This document shows positions 35,854-47,329 of a DNA stretch of 64,000 nt, one piece after another. A program made the translations under genes and the position numbers. Under the pieces are notes generated by a model, which worked only from the letters and a program-made list of their open reading frames with translations, did no database searches and had not been told where the DNA came from. The stretch is from Neurospora tetrasperma FGSC 2508 (taxonomy: Eukaryota > Ascomycota > Sordariomycetes > Sordariales > Sordariaceae): the NCBI RefSeq assembly GCF_000213175.1, contig NW_009799102.1, positions 2,981,914-3,045,913 on the forward strand, written 5' to 3'. Position 1 is the first letter of the stretch. Every line of letters starts with the position of its first letter.

Positions 35854-38723
35854 ATAGAAGGATTCGAAGCAGCCGGGGCCGGGTTTAACGCTAGAATAAA
35901 ATGCGGAGGAAGCTCGGGATTATATATAGAACTAATATTAATATATTAAAGAAGTGGATGCTCAAGCCGTTGCCTCTACCTTTAATTATTTAATTGGTTA
36001 ATAAATTAATTAAGCTGGGCTTAGTTGGCTATAAGGTTTAGTATAGCGGCTACCTCCTTATTATTAATAAAAATTATATCGTCCTTATTAATTTCGATAT
36101 TTTTTTTTAAAAATATAAGGAGTAAATTAGTTAAAGACGTTACCCTCCTCCGGGAGTTGGAAAAAACGAATCTAATCGATAATAATATTATAATACCCGG
36201 GGTAATTCTCCTTTAAATAGTCCAATTATATTTGAAGGTTCTGCTTATTAATATAATAATTGCATTGAAATTATCGCCTAATCTATTCCTAATTATTTAT
36301 ATTCCGTAGGTAAAGTACAATAATATTAAGCTCTTCTAGTAGAAGAAGTAGACGATTATATACTAAGCTAATATTTTAAAGAAAATTAATAATATAATTA
36401 TAGTACCGATATTAAACTCCCCTAATAAGATAGATATTAATATAAATATAAACCCGGGCAATTAATTATTCTTCAATAGGGGAAAGTCTAGGTAATATTA
36501 GATCGATATTATTAAAGTCTATAAGATTCTCAGTAGAATAAAACGGTATATCTCTAAGTTTTTACTTTTTCCGTTTATTAATATAGTACTTATATATACC
36601 GTACTTAAGACGCAAGTCTAATTATTATTTATAGTATAAAGTATATTCTTCCTATTTAATATTAAATATAATATTATTAAATATATTTATATAGCCCTTA
36701 TTATAGTTAGGGATTATATAATTTTGGAAATAATAGCTAAGAAAAAGAGGGGGGTGCCACTCTCAAAGAGGGGGATTAGGATAAAGTATATACTTTCAAT
36801 CTACTAAATCTTCTAATTCGGGCTAAGGGATTACAAATTTAGTATACTATATATTTATATTTATACTTATATTATTAAATGTAATAGGTATTCTTAGAGT
36901 GGCTATTCGAGGGCGAAGGGGCCTAAGGGGTGCTAATATCCCTAAAGTAGAACTCTATAAACGAAGGGGGGTTAATATTTAAGAAGATGAGAAGGGGAAG
37001 GGATTGGACGAAAAGGGGAAAGATAATTGGGATAACAATATATTTTATAATTATAATAGTAGGAAATTAATAGAATTATAGTAATTATTATTTTACTTAT
37101 TTTCTTCCTAATTGTTCTAAAGATAATCTAAATATTAAACTATATTACAATTATCTATATTAAAAAACTTACTCCAGTATTATTTCTACTAATATTATCG
37201 ATAAAAAACCTATTCTATTGAAAAAATTAGTAAGAATAAGCATAATAATATTTTTTACCTATATTGATTTATTAGAATCCTTATCTAGTTTAATTATTAT
37301 ATTTATATAATAAATATAAAAGTTAATAGAGTTTAGGCTTTAATAACGGGTATTTATTAAGCGTATAAAATAATACCCTTTATATTTAAATTAAACCGGA
37401 TTATTATTAGAATAATTTCTATTAGTATTATTACCGTCCCCTATATTTATTTAACTCCCTAACGGCCTAACTAGATTACCTAATACTAGTATATCCGGGG
37501 ATAATAGCTAGGGGTTACGCAATATTCGGAAGGAGGGTATAAGTAATATATTTTTATTTTAGTACCAGTATTGGCGATATTCCCTACGAATAACTTTATA
37601 CACTCAGCGGACTTCCGCTATGAGGGGTGAATTTAATAAATCTATACTTCTCTAGAGAAATAAAGGCCCTATTACTCGTAGTACGGGTATTTATAGTATT
37701 ACTATATAGGTACGGCTATTAATAGTAGTATTCTATATTGGCTATTGAGCCGGAATAGTAGAAGTAGGGGTAGGAGCTAAGGATTATAAATAGTATATTA
37801 TAAGCGCTATAGGAGCTTCCTAAAGAGAAACCGGGGGAGCCGGGGGAGCCGGGGGAATTAGAATAATAAATATATTAGGTATAGAAGCGGCCGGGTCTAA
37901 TATACCGGTATAATTACAAATAAAGTTTATAGTTTGGGGTAAATTCGCTTTACGCCTTCTGTAAAAATTACAATACTAAACGTATTATTGAATTAACTTA
38001 ATTGGATCCCTCTTCCCGGCGAATTTAAGCAAAGGGAAATTCCTCTTATAATTTCTATATTACTTCAATTCAACCTCTTCTTCTTCATTTTGAAGTCCCT
38101 ATCTAAAGGGGGGTAATTATATAAATAGGGGAGGCTCCGGGCTCAATAGGTTAAGAGAAACTATATTCTAAGACGATAAATACCGTAATATTTATATTTA
38201 TGATATCGATTAGTATAGGGAAAATGGCTATAATAAATACTATAATACGGATAATGAGCTTAATTGGATATACTATATATATATAAATAGATACTGGCAT
38301 TAATTACTCTAAGAAAGTATAATAGTTATTAGGAATCTCGCGTTTTAAGGGTAGTTGCGGGTATATAAAGGAAGTCGGGTATATATAATTGATTATCGAT
38401 CGCGGATTATCGCTCGAACGCTAATATTTATATTGAAAGTATACTTATTACTAAATTGTATATTAATTAAATACGGTTATTTATATATAAAGGAAGTCGG
38501 GTGCAAATAAACGATTAGTATATAAATAACTAGGAATACTATTAATAGGATATCCGGATTGAAATATAATATTTATAAATTATAATAATTATTTAATTAG
38601 TAAAAGTAAATAGAAAAAGAGATAATCGATTAGGTAGTATCGAATTCGATTGTATAGAAGTGAATACGCGTATGCGTATAATTTGGAAAAGAATTTATAA
38701 GTTCTATATTACTAGGGGGTTGC
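35854..38723. other. Unidentified RIP-degraded region
   Basis: No terminal repeat or domain was recognised. A plus-strand frame from about 36025 to 36800 has few stops and includes a Lys-rich stretch. A short GCCGGGGGA triplet repeat lies near 37830-37860. The remainder is AT-rich and TpA-rich. Confidence 0.4.
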
Positions 38724-39013
38724 CGCCCCCCGGGACCCCCTATTATAAGGGTTAGGGTTATAGGAGATAAGCCCGGGGGATACCCCTAGGGACCCCCGTT
38801 AGGTAATTGAGAGAAATATAAACCCGGGGGAGACCCCTGGGGACCCCCCTTAAGAGTATTCTATTAAAAGAAATATAAATCCGGGGGATACCCCCGGGGA
38901 CCCCCGTTGGGCAATCAAGAGAGAGATAAACCCGGGGAATACTCTTAGGGACCCTTGATAAAAGGGTTAGGGTTAAGGGAGTAATACCCGGGGGATACCC
39001 CCGGGGACCCCCA
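38724..39013 (+). repeat. GC-rich palindromic tandem array with telomere-like motifs
   Basis: Six units of the type CCCGGGGGATACCCCCGGGG followed by ACCCCC lie near 38727, 38772, 38823, 38881, 38931 and 38988. Each unit is nearly self-complementary, with G and C runs, so hairpins or G-quadruplexes are possible. AGGGTTAGGGTTA occurs at about 38748-38760 and again near 38963-38975. The array resists the AT bias around it. Confidence 0.88.
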
Positions 39014-39692
39014 TTAAATTTACTAGTACGAATTCTAAATACTTATATACTAATATAAATACTAAATGCCTATATACCACTATTAAATAGCCTATTCCAG
39101 AATTTACAAAGATTTACGATATATAGTTAATTTATAAAATTAAATATAGAGCTTTATTTTGTATTATTTAGAAATACGGACGCTGACTAATTAATAATAG
39201 GTACGGGCCTAATAAACTCTAACTAATTAAAGGAACGGACGCAATAGGCTCTGACTAATTAAAGGAGCGAATTGCGGTGGGAAGGATTCTGACTAATTTA
39301 AGGAACGGATTACCCGACGACTAGGCTACTTATAGGATAGAGAACTTATAGGGATTAATAATAGGGGTATCGCCCTATTAGAGAGAAGCTCCGCTATGCT
39401 CGCTCACTTCGTGTTAATACACTTCTTTCTCTAGACTATAATAGCTGCGCTTCAATTAGGATAACGCGGCGAAGGAAGAGACGAAATCAATTCGCTATAG
39501 CAGTGGGTGAGAATTATTGTAGCTATAAATAAAGTAGGAGCGGCGTAGGTAAGCTACGACCAAAATAAAGCTAGGGGTTTTCATCCGGCGGCGCTTAACG
39601 CTGTACGGTTTTCCCCTTTAGAGAACTGGAGAAGGACCCTATGCCAATAAGGCGCTATAGTTATATAATTAGGGTAAAAGAATATTATTATT
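39014..39692 (+). other. 3' end of the 22-kb insert
   Basis: 39190-39310 holds three copies of a GGA(A/G)CGGA...TCTGACTAATT block. From 39300 the sequence becomes GC-richer, and the last 150 bases include GGGGTTTTCATCCGGCGGCG followed by CGCTGTACGG and a short ATT tail abutting the 13-bp TSD. This composition resembles the 3' untranslated end of Tad-like LINEs; that assignment is from memory of the family, not from a search. Confidence 0.45.
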
Positions 39693-41263
39693 ATTAAACT
39701 TATAAAGCTTTGAAAGTACTTTGTAATAAGACCTCCGGAAAATTGTACCCGCTCGGTATCTTTAACCGGACTTTGCGTTATAAAATCATCGATTTTAAAA
39801 GTATATTTAAGGATAAGAGAGGATATAATAATATTATAGTTATAGTAGACCGCTTATTTAAATCGTCCTAGTATATCCCTTAAAAGGATATTATTATTAC
39901 TAAATAGGCTATTTACTTCTATTATTACGGACCCTAGCGAGTCTATAGCTATCCCGAAGAAGTAGTTAGCAATTGTAGACCCTAGTTCGTATTATCCTTT
40001 ACTAATAAAATATTTAAAATTCTGAGTATTAAATAGAAATTATTATTATCCAGGTACTTTTAAATAGTAGGACAAATAGAAATTATAAATTAGTATATTA
40101 ATTAACGTTTGTAACTATTTATTAACTATAATTAGGATAATTAGTGGATCGTACTCCCCGCCTTAAATATTATTTAGGCCTCCCTATACTACGAAAATAT
40201 TAGTATATTCCTATATAAAATTATAATAGGATATCCTATACCGTTATTCTTTTATTAGGACCGTTATATTACTACTATCCTAATAAAAGAATAATACTTT
40301 TGTAAAGAAGTTTAATAAGCCTTACCTACGTTGTACGGTTTTTAAGAATTAGTGCATAATATAATAGTTAGGACTTAGGAGAAATAAATAATTTAAGCGA
40401 ATAAATATAAGTATAATCCTGATTTTGGAGTAGGAGATAGGGTATTTATTATTAAAAAGTTATAGTTAATTGATAAACTTAGCGATAAATTCGATTTCCC
40501 CCTTATATATATCCTCTATAAAATTAAAGTAATAAAGGGATATTTATACGAATTCGAAATTCCCCCTACTTAGTACGGGGTAAGGGTTTATTATACTAAT
40601 TATTTTCGAAAGTATATAGATAACCCTCTTCCTAGCTAGATGAATAAGAATTTAACCGGAGAATTGGTTGGAGACTAAGAAGAATAGGAAATTAAGAGTA
40701 TTATTATATTACAATTACTTAACGGGAAATTATACTATTAGGCCAATTAGAAGGGATAGGACCCCGACCCTACTTAATACCCGGCCCGAAACTTTAAGAA
40801 TTCACCCGATTTACTTAAAGCCTTTTATAATATAAATCTGGACAAGCCCGGTCCTCCGAAGCGACTCCGCATTTGGAAGGGCGTATAAATAAAGGATTTG
40901 GTATTGGAGGACTATAATAAGGACGATTTGCCGAATGGGGAGAGTACGCGGGGTAAGCTATTAAGGAAGTCGAATCGATTGTATAAATAAGGAAAAAGGA
41001 CTATAAATTAACCTATAAATAATTATAATACAATTTCTTTTAATAATAGTAATTCGTAGAATTGGTCTAATAGTGTAGTAGCGGGATTGAGGGCCCCAAA
41101 ATTGTATTATAGGCCACCCCGAGGGTATACCTCCTCTACCTGGAAAACGATTGTAAAATTACGAGTTCGAACCACAATTGGGTTATTTCTTTTTCGTTTT
41201 TTTTCTTTATCTAACAAGATTCTAAGGGTAGAATCTTCTTCGAGAGGGGGGGGGGGGGGGGGG
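39693..41263 (+). pseudogene. Gypsy B integrase, catalytic and C-terminal part
   Basis: After the insert, the reading continues from the zinc-binding region into the integrase core. IIDFKSIFKDKRGYNNIIVIVDRLFKSS at about 39787-39870 matches the family's D-F-x-x-x-P-x-S-x-G-x-x-x-x-x-V-x-V-D-R-x-x-K core (shown in two parts of the same visible frame). The C-terminal part near 40430-40620 includes GVGDRVFIIKKL and later YFRKYIDNPLPS, as expected of Gypsy integrase tails. It is a fossil with many breaks. Confidence 0.8.
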
Positions 41264-41264
41264 G
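41246..41264 (+). repeat. Poly-G run, probable polypurine tract of Gypsy B
   Basis: GAGA followed by an uninterrupted run of about 18 G, then TGGGGA, lies just before the position where the 3' LTR should begin. A purine tract there is the usual primer site for plus-strand synthesis. Its length may have contributed to the assembly break next to it. Confidence 0.6.
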
Positions 41265-41282
41265 TGGGGATATTATTAGCCC

Positions 41283-41944
41283 NNNNNNNNNNNNNNNNNN
41301 NNNNNNNNNNNNNNNNNNNNNNNNNNNNNNNNNNNNNNNNNNNNNNNNNNNNNNNNNNNNNNNNNNNNNNNNNNNNNNNNNNNNNNNNNNNNNNNNNNNN
41401 NNNNNNNNNNNNNNNNNNNNNNNNNNNNNNNNNNNNNNNNNNNNNNNNNNNNNNNNNNNNNNNNNNNNNNNNNNNNNNNNNNNNNNNNNNNNNNNNNNNN
41501 NNNNNNNNNNNNNNNNNNNNNNNNNNNNNNNNNNNNNNNNNNNNNNNNNNNNNNNNNNNNNNNNNNNNNNNNNNNNNNNNNNNNNNNNNNNNNNNNNNNN
41601 NNNNNNNNNNNNNNNNNNNNNNNNNNNNNNNNNNNNNNNNNNNNNNNNNNNNNNNNNNNNNNNNNNNNNNNNNNNNNNNNNNNNNNNNNNNNNNNNNNNN
41701 NNNNNNNNNNNNNNNNNNNNNNNNNNNNNNNNNNNNNNNNNNNNNNNNNNNNNNNNNNNNNNNNNNNNNNNNNNNNNNNNNNNNNNNNNNNNNNNNNNNN
41801 NNNNNNNNNNNNNNNNNNNNNNNNNNNNNNNNNNNNNNNNNNNNNNNNNNNNNNNNNNNNNNNNNNNNNNNNNNNNNNNNNNNNNNNNNNNNNNNNNNNN
41901 NNNNNNNNNNNNNNNNNNNNNNNNNNNNNNNNNNNNNNNNNNNN
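41283..41944. other. Assembly gap (662 N)
   Basis: 662 consecutive N bases. GATATTATTAGCCC precedes the gap and GATATTATAGCCCAGCC follows it. Both look like the junction of tract and 3' LTR start, so the gap may be misplaced or its size arbitrary. Confidence 1.
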
Positions 41945-41946
41945 GA

Positions 41947-42199
41947 TATTATAGCCCAGCCAGACGGGTTATGCTTTGGCAGAGCACTACACTGGAATAC
42001 ATTGCACGGATGCAATTAAAGTAATTAGTTGTAGATTAAATAAGAAAGAGTAGGCTATAGCGGGTCCGGCTCTAGGAGCATATCTCCCAGCCCGAGCTAC
42101 ACGTACAACTCTTACCTTTTATTTTACTCTTTAATTGTAGATTCTATGTTGAACGTCAATAACGCTGCAGCATTGCCTCGCCCGTTACGTGCTCTCACG
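41947..42199 (+). repeat. Gypsy B 3' LTR
   Basis: It aligns to 8075-8327 without indels and is the less AT-shifted copy (for example CAGCATTGCCTCGCCCGTTA). The TSD ATTAA follows at 42200. Confidence 0.88.
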
Positions 42200-43268
42200 A
42201 TTAAAATTATTAAAAATAAAGACACTAACTATTAAAATATCTTTAATTTGTTTAATATAATTAACGCTACGTTTAATAAAGTTAGAAAAGAATATAATAA
42301 TATTTATATTATAACTAAAATTATATAGGAAGAGTTAATTAAAATATAGGAGGAGAAGAAAACCTTCTATAAAGATTTTTATTTCGTTAAAGAGATTATT
42401 TTTATCGCTAAAAGTAATTTGAAGGAAGCCGAGACAAAGAATAAAATTAGGTTCTAGGCTACCGTCGGAGATAAAGTAGAGAAAATTACTTTTAAAGTAA
42501 ACAACATTCTTAACAATAGTAGCCCTGGAGGATCGGGCAAAGGAACCGGCTTTAATTCCGGTAATATAGACAGTAGTCTTAATGATAATAGCCTTAGAAG
42601 ATCGGGTATAAATTTGCCTAGTATAAGCAGCAGTCCTAGCGATAGCAGCCTTAGAAGATCGGCCATAGGTTTCCTTAATATAGGCGGCGGTCCTGGAGGT
42701 AGAAGATTCCCCGGTAGTCTTAGAGGTCCCGGTAGTCCCAGAGGTCTTAATAGTCCTAGGAGTCCCGGTAACGGAGGCCCCGGCGGACCCAGAAGTCTTA
42801 GTAGCGCCCTATTCCAACCCCTTAATCTTTTAGGCGGTAGTTACTATTATAAGGTACTCTATAAAGATCCTAAATATTTTCATAGCGAAGAAATAGATAC
42901 AATTAAACGCTATAACGCTCATAGTATATAGAATTCAATTATTTATAACCGTTAATTAATAGACCGATACAAATTCTTCAATAAATTATTCAAACTCCTT
43001 TATACTATATTTTACCTTAATAGTGAGGCTAAGGTTAGTATTGGTAATTATTATTAATTTAACCTAAATAACTTTCACTATTCAAACTATTAGAAATACA
43101 AGATAGGCGAGGAATTTTTAGTTTACTTAAATAAACACTACAAGTAGAGCAACTTCAAAATTATAACCGAGAAGGAATTATTAAATTTAAAATAAACTAA
43201 TGAATATACTAATTATAAGGATTTCGAGACTAGATTCGTTTCACTAGCAGACTATTACAATTATAATA
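42200..43268 (+). pseudogene. Gypsy A gag, middle part
   Basis: The sequence resumes from 8074. It starts with a Lys/Glu-rich coiled-coil-like stretch (42200-42480), passes through a Ser/Gly/Arg/Pro-rich repeat region, and reaches a capsid-like part (42830-43268). It is interrupted at 43268 by MULE3 and resumes at 46434. It is a fossil with many breaks. Confidence 0.65.
42519..42803 (+). repeat. Coding-type tandem repeats, Ser/Gly/Arg/Pro-rich
   Basis: Units of about 66 bp sharing AGCCTTAGAAGATCGG recur three times. They are followed by shorter units of the AGTCC(C/T)(A/G)GAGG type. In the gag frame they read as SSLRRSG-like and GPGSPRG-like repeats. The GC content is far above the neighbourhood. 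Confidence 0.8.
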
Positions 43269-46200
43269 GAGTAACCCTCCGCACACCCACCCCATTCCCT
43301 ATATATACCCAAAAACCCCCAAGGCAGCTGACATGTAAATAACCATATTTTGGGTATAATCTTACTCGTTTTACATATTAGGGACCTTGGTCAGATTTCT
43401 GGGTTATACAATTATCTCAAATCTAGTAATATCTCTATAGTATTTATTGTGAATTAATAGTAATCAAGCACTCTATTTAATTAATGTTAGTTGTAGATGA
43501 TTAGACTTAATTGAGCTCTACTACTAAATACTAACGTTTAATAGCTTAAATAGCTTAAAGAACTTATTAAATAAGGGAATTAATAATATTTCTATAATTT
43601 GCTACTCTTTTACTCTCTATTCTCTTGCCCTAGCTACTTAATACCTTCCTAACTTATTATCGCTATTATTATTATTAGTAACCTTAATATAACTACGTAC
43701 TTCGTTTTAAGTATCGAATTACTCAATACTAGGCCCCTCCTTATACTAAGAATAATTATACTACGCTAATATTCGTATAGGTTAGGTATTCCTTAATCGA
43801 TTATAGGGCGCTATTACCTTTTTACTAACTCTTTTACCCCGGACTATCCTAATTAATAGTAAATTTAGTAGAATAGGTTTATTACTAAACGGACTACTCT
43901 ATTTGGGGGGGCGACCTTTAGGTATACCCTTAATAGCTAGACGAAAATATAAATATTTATTTATTATATACTAATATAATTATTAGTATAAAGTCACCTC
44001 GGGGGAAGGATAGTAATAATTTTACCCGTCGTTATACTAAATACTAGAATAGATAGTAATTATCCTTTATAATTAAGACCGTTTTACTAGCTTCCCTCTT
44101 TACTACTATCTTATAGGTATACGGGAGGCTATATTACGCTCTAAATTATTTAGTATAAGGGTTAAAAAGTATATTAGGGCGATTTATAATAGAGAGGGTA
44201 GCTTTTAACTAGTTGTATTAATATATAAGGAATTCACATACCTATAATATAATATCGAGAGGTATATTGCGCCCAATCTAATCTATCCGTATACAAGAGG
44301 ATAACTTAGTAATAACCTCTTTAAAGTAAGTATAACGGCGGATAATATACTAGTTACTGATTCAATAGAAATCAATTAGACCACTACGAATAAATAACCT
44401 ATATAATTTTAAACAGCTATTATTAAATTTACTTAGTAATATAGTCCGTTACCTATGATTTAAATAATACTTAATATAGTATCTAGCCTACTCTTTCTTA
44501 TAAGAAAGTAAATTAATTATAATCTACTTAATAATAGCTTTCTAATCCTCCCCAAATTAATATTATAAAAAAAACAAAGTACTTTCGAACTCTATTATCA
44601 ATAGGGCATAAATTATATACTACTATATATAGAAGAACCCTACCATCGTATTAGCAACCTTATTAGGAAGCGGACTAAGCCCAACCTACGTTCTAGTGAC
44701 TATCTTAACCTTCTAGTATATATAGCGTAATCGATTAAAATTATCTTAATTATCCTAATCAATTAATTCTCCATATAACTATTATACAAACGAAGATAAA
44801 TTATTAGAGTTATTACTACTACCCTCCTCCTCTATAAATTCGTCGTAATTCTCCTTATTATCTTTATTATATTCGTGCTCGCCGTTTAAATCTATACGCT
44901 ACTTATTATTCTTGAGGTACTTAATTATATTATAATTAATATACTATACGCAACATTAATGTTGAACGTTTGGGAAGATTCGATCAATCGTTTTAATAAA
45001 TTAATTATTACCGTTAGTAATAATAAGTAACGGTTTAAGGATTAATAATTCTTCTATTATTTTCCTAATATAATTAATAAACTAGCTAAATCCTTCGTCC
45101 TTCTCGTTATTAATAACTACTTGAAAGTCTAATATAAATAACTTTTTAGGAGTAATTATAATGCCCTATATAATTAGTATATAGTAACGGTTCGTTTTAT
45201 ACGTAGTATTAAGTAATAAAATATATAAATATTATTTCTATATCTTTTATTACTTCCTCAAATACTAGAGACCATAGTGTAGTATATTGGGGTCCTCCTC
45301 CTACTACCCTTCGTCGCCTATATAATAATTAGAGAAATAGTATCTAAGCGCAATAAGCTTGTTATTCTCAAGAGTGCGTACGAATACTTATATATTAGTA
45401 TACCCCCTATTATTTTATTAGCGTATCCTTTATTATATATTCTCAAAGTCCTTATACATAAGAAGTAGTTTAGAATATCGCTCTTTAACAATTGCGTATA
45501 TAGCTCGCATATTTAATTCCCATTAGCGAAGGAGATTCGTAATATCTTTATAACTCTCTATATTAAGAGACTATTATCTAAAAATTAAATAATTTAATAA
45601 GTCTCGTAATAGAGGGTAACCTTTATATATATAATCGATTATCCGGATAGTATATTTATAGCCGTTCTTCTTCAAATATTGTATTATAATACGGAAGGGA
45701 TATTTATTAATAATCTTTCGAATAATTATATATCGTTTCTTATAAGGGTTAGCGTTTGCATTAGGTATAGGTTCGGCGTAATTGTATTAAAAGATTTTAC
45801 GGTAGAGTTCGCTAATATATAATCCTTTGTTAAAGTAGTCGGTACGAAGTATAAATACCCTAAATCTATACCGACGATACATTTTAATAACTTTAAGTAT
45901 CGTAGAATTTAAGTCGGTAAGTAATAGAATAAAGGCGCTATCGTCGCGAGGGATAGTCTATTTAGTATTGCTATTGAAAGAGGTATAATTATTTACAAAA
46001 GTAAATAACGAGGAAGTCGAATTGCAATGCCGGCGAGGTTATACCGAGGAGGGGGTATTCTAGGAAGTTCGAAACGGTATCTATTAACTATTAGCGATTA
46101 TACGTAATTAAGGACAATTATAGACGGTCGAAATTAATTAATTTGAGTAAGATTACATATATTGAGGGTATTGAGGTAGTATAGTTGGTACGCGACGTAT

Positions 46201-46425
46201 AGATGGTTAGCGGTGTAGATAGGGTGCTGGATGGAGTGCAAATAGCCGTGTGAAAAAGAGTGAAAAAAATGACCAAGTTAGAGGAAATGTTGCGCGTATT
46301 AAAAAGACGAAATTTTGCGGGTAAAAACGGGATTTACGATATCAGGTATTATCGGCTGTCTGGGCCCACTATTTTGGGTTTTTGGGTATATATAGGGAAT
46401 GGGGTGGGTGTGCGGAGGGTTACTC
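43269..46425 (-). mobile_element. MULE3: 3157-bp MULE inserted in Gypsy A gag
   Basis: The ends GAGTAACCCTCCGCACACCC at 43269 and its inverse ending at 46425 form a long TIR of about 50 bp, extending into CCCAAAAACCC. The 8-bp TSD TTATAATA is perfect (43261-43268 and 46426-46433). The transposase is on the minus strand. The subterminal sequence is shared with MULE1 and MULE2. Confidence 0.95.
43720..46100 (-). pseudogene. MULE3 transposase remnant
   Basis: On the minus strand near 45060-44930 the catalytic region reads LLIITNGNN, then FIKTIDRIFPNVQH and YINYNII, the MULE order of catalytic acidic residue, AI-x-x-(V/I)FP-x-x-x-H and HI-x-x-N. Length and layout match MULE2. Its job would be transposition. 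In-frame stops are numerous and RIP-like. Conservation of GGGTAAAAACGGGAT in the upstream terminal region suggests a shared promoter or binding site. Confidence 0.75.
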
Positions 46426-46433
46426 TTATAATA

Positions 46434-47050
<617 letters not shown>

Positions 47051-47329
47051 ATATAATAGCGGATACAGCCAACCCAGTACCGGCGGCCCTAGCCGCCATA
47101 ACCCCCGCCGTCCTAGCTTAATAGGGAAATAGCGAACCTTAGGGTTAAGTTATACCCCGGGGTATTCTGGAATATAGAGAAGAAAGATAGGGGTAAAGAT
47201 AAGGAAACTTAATATTTATACTGTTAATTATCAGAGGATAGAGCTACTTAAATTAAGTAGTTTAGAATTTTATAAGTAGAATATAATTCTTTTTTCTATA
47301 TATTTTTAGTATCCCTAGCGCAACGGTAA

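Larger units (their letters stand above)
17394..39692 (+). mobile_element. 22.3-kb insert with 13-bp TSD and LINE-like ends; contains Gypsy C
   Basis: The 13-bp sequence ATTAAACTTATAA occurs at 17381-17393 and 39693-39705, and the Gypsy B integrase reading continues across the insert. A TSD this long without inverted or long terminal repeats points to target-primed insertion of a LINE. The left end is GC-rich with tandem units; the right end has a GC-rich hairpin-prone segment (39540-39640) followed by an ATT-rich tail, as in fungal Tad-like LINEs. After removing Gypsy C, about 13.7 kb remains, twice the size of a Tad element, so at least one further unrecognised insertion must lie inside. 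I could not find RT motifs. Confidence 0.55.
8075..42199 (+). mobile_element. Gypsy B: Ty3/Gypsy fossil inside Gypsy A gag
   Basis: LTRs of equal length (253 bp) lie at 8075-8327 and 41947-42199, flanked by a perfect 5-bp TSD ATTAA (8070-8074 and 42200-42204). The interior on the plus strand has gag with a zinc-knuckle-like segment, protease, RT, RNase H and integrase. Its own sequence is 8075-11288, about 11571-11647, about 15384-17393 and 39693-42199, about 7.2 kb once the 662-base gap is excluded. It is interrupted by a solo LTR, MULE4 and the 22-kb insert. It is broken, with many breaks. Confidence 0.88.

Noticed and set aside
41063-41180. tRNA-like A and B boxes (TGGTCTAATAG and GTTCGAACC)
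   Set aside because: They are about 100 bp apart and the T-stem does not pair; neither a tRNA nor a convincing SINE.
41087-42019. Long open frames across gap 2
   Set aside because: They span 662 N and the start of an LTR; no coding evidence on either side.
42454-42931. Overlapping frames on both strands with Pro/Gly/Ser repeats
   Set aside because: The plus-strand frame is part of Gypsy A gag; the minus-strand frame is its shadow over repeat sequence.
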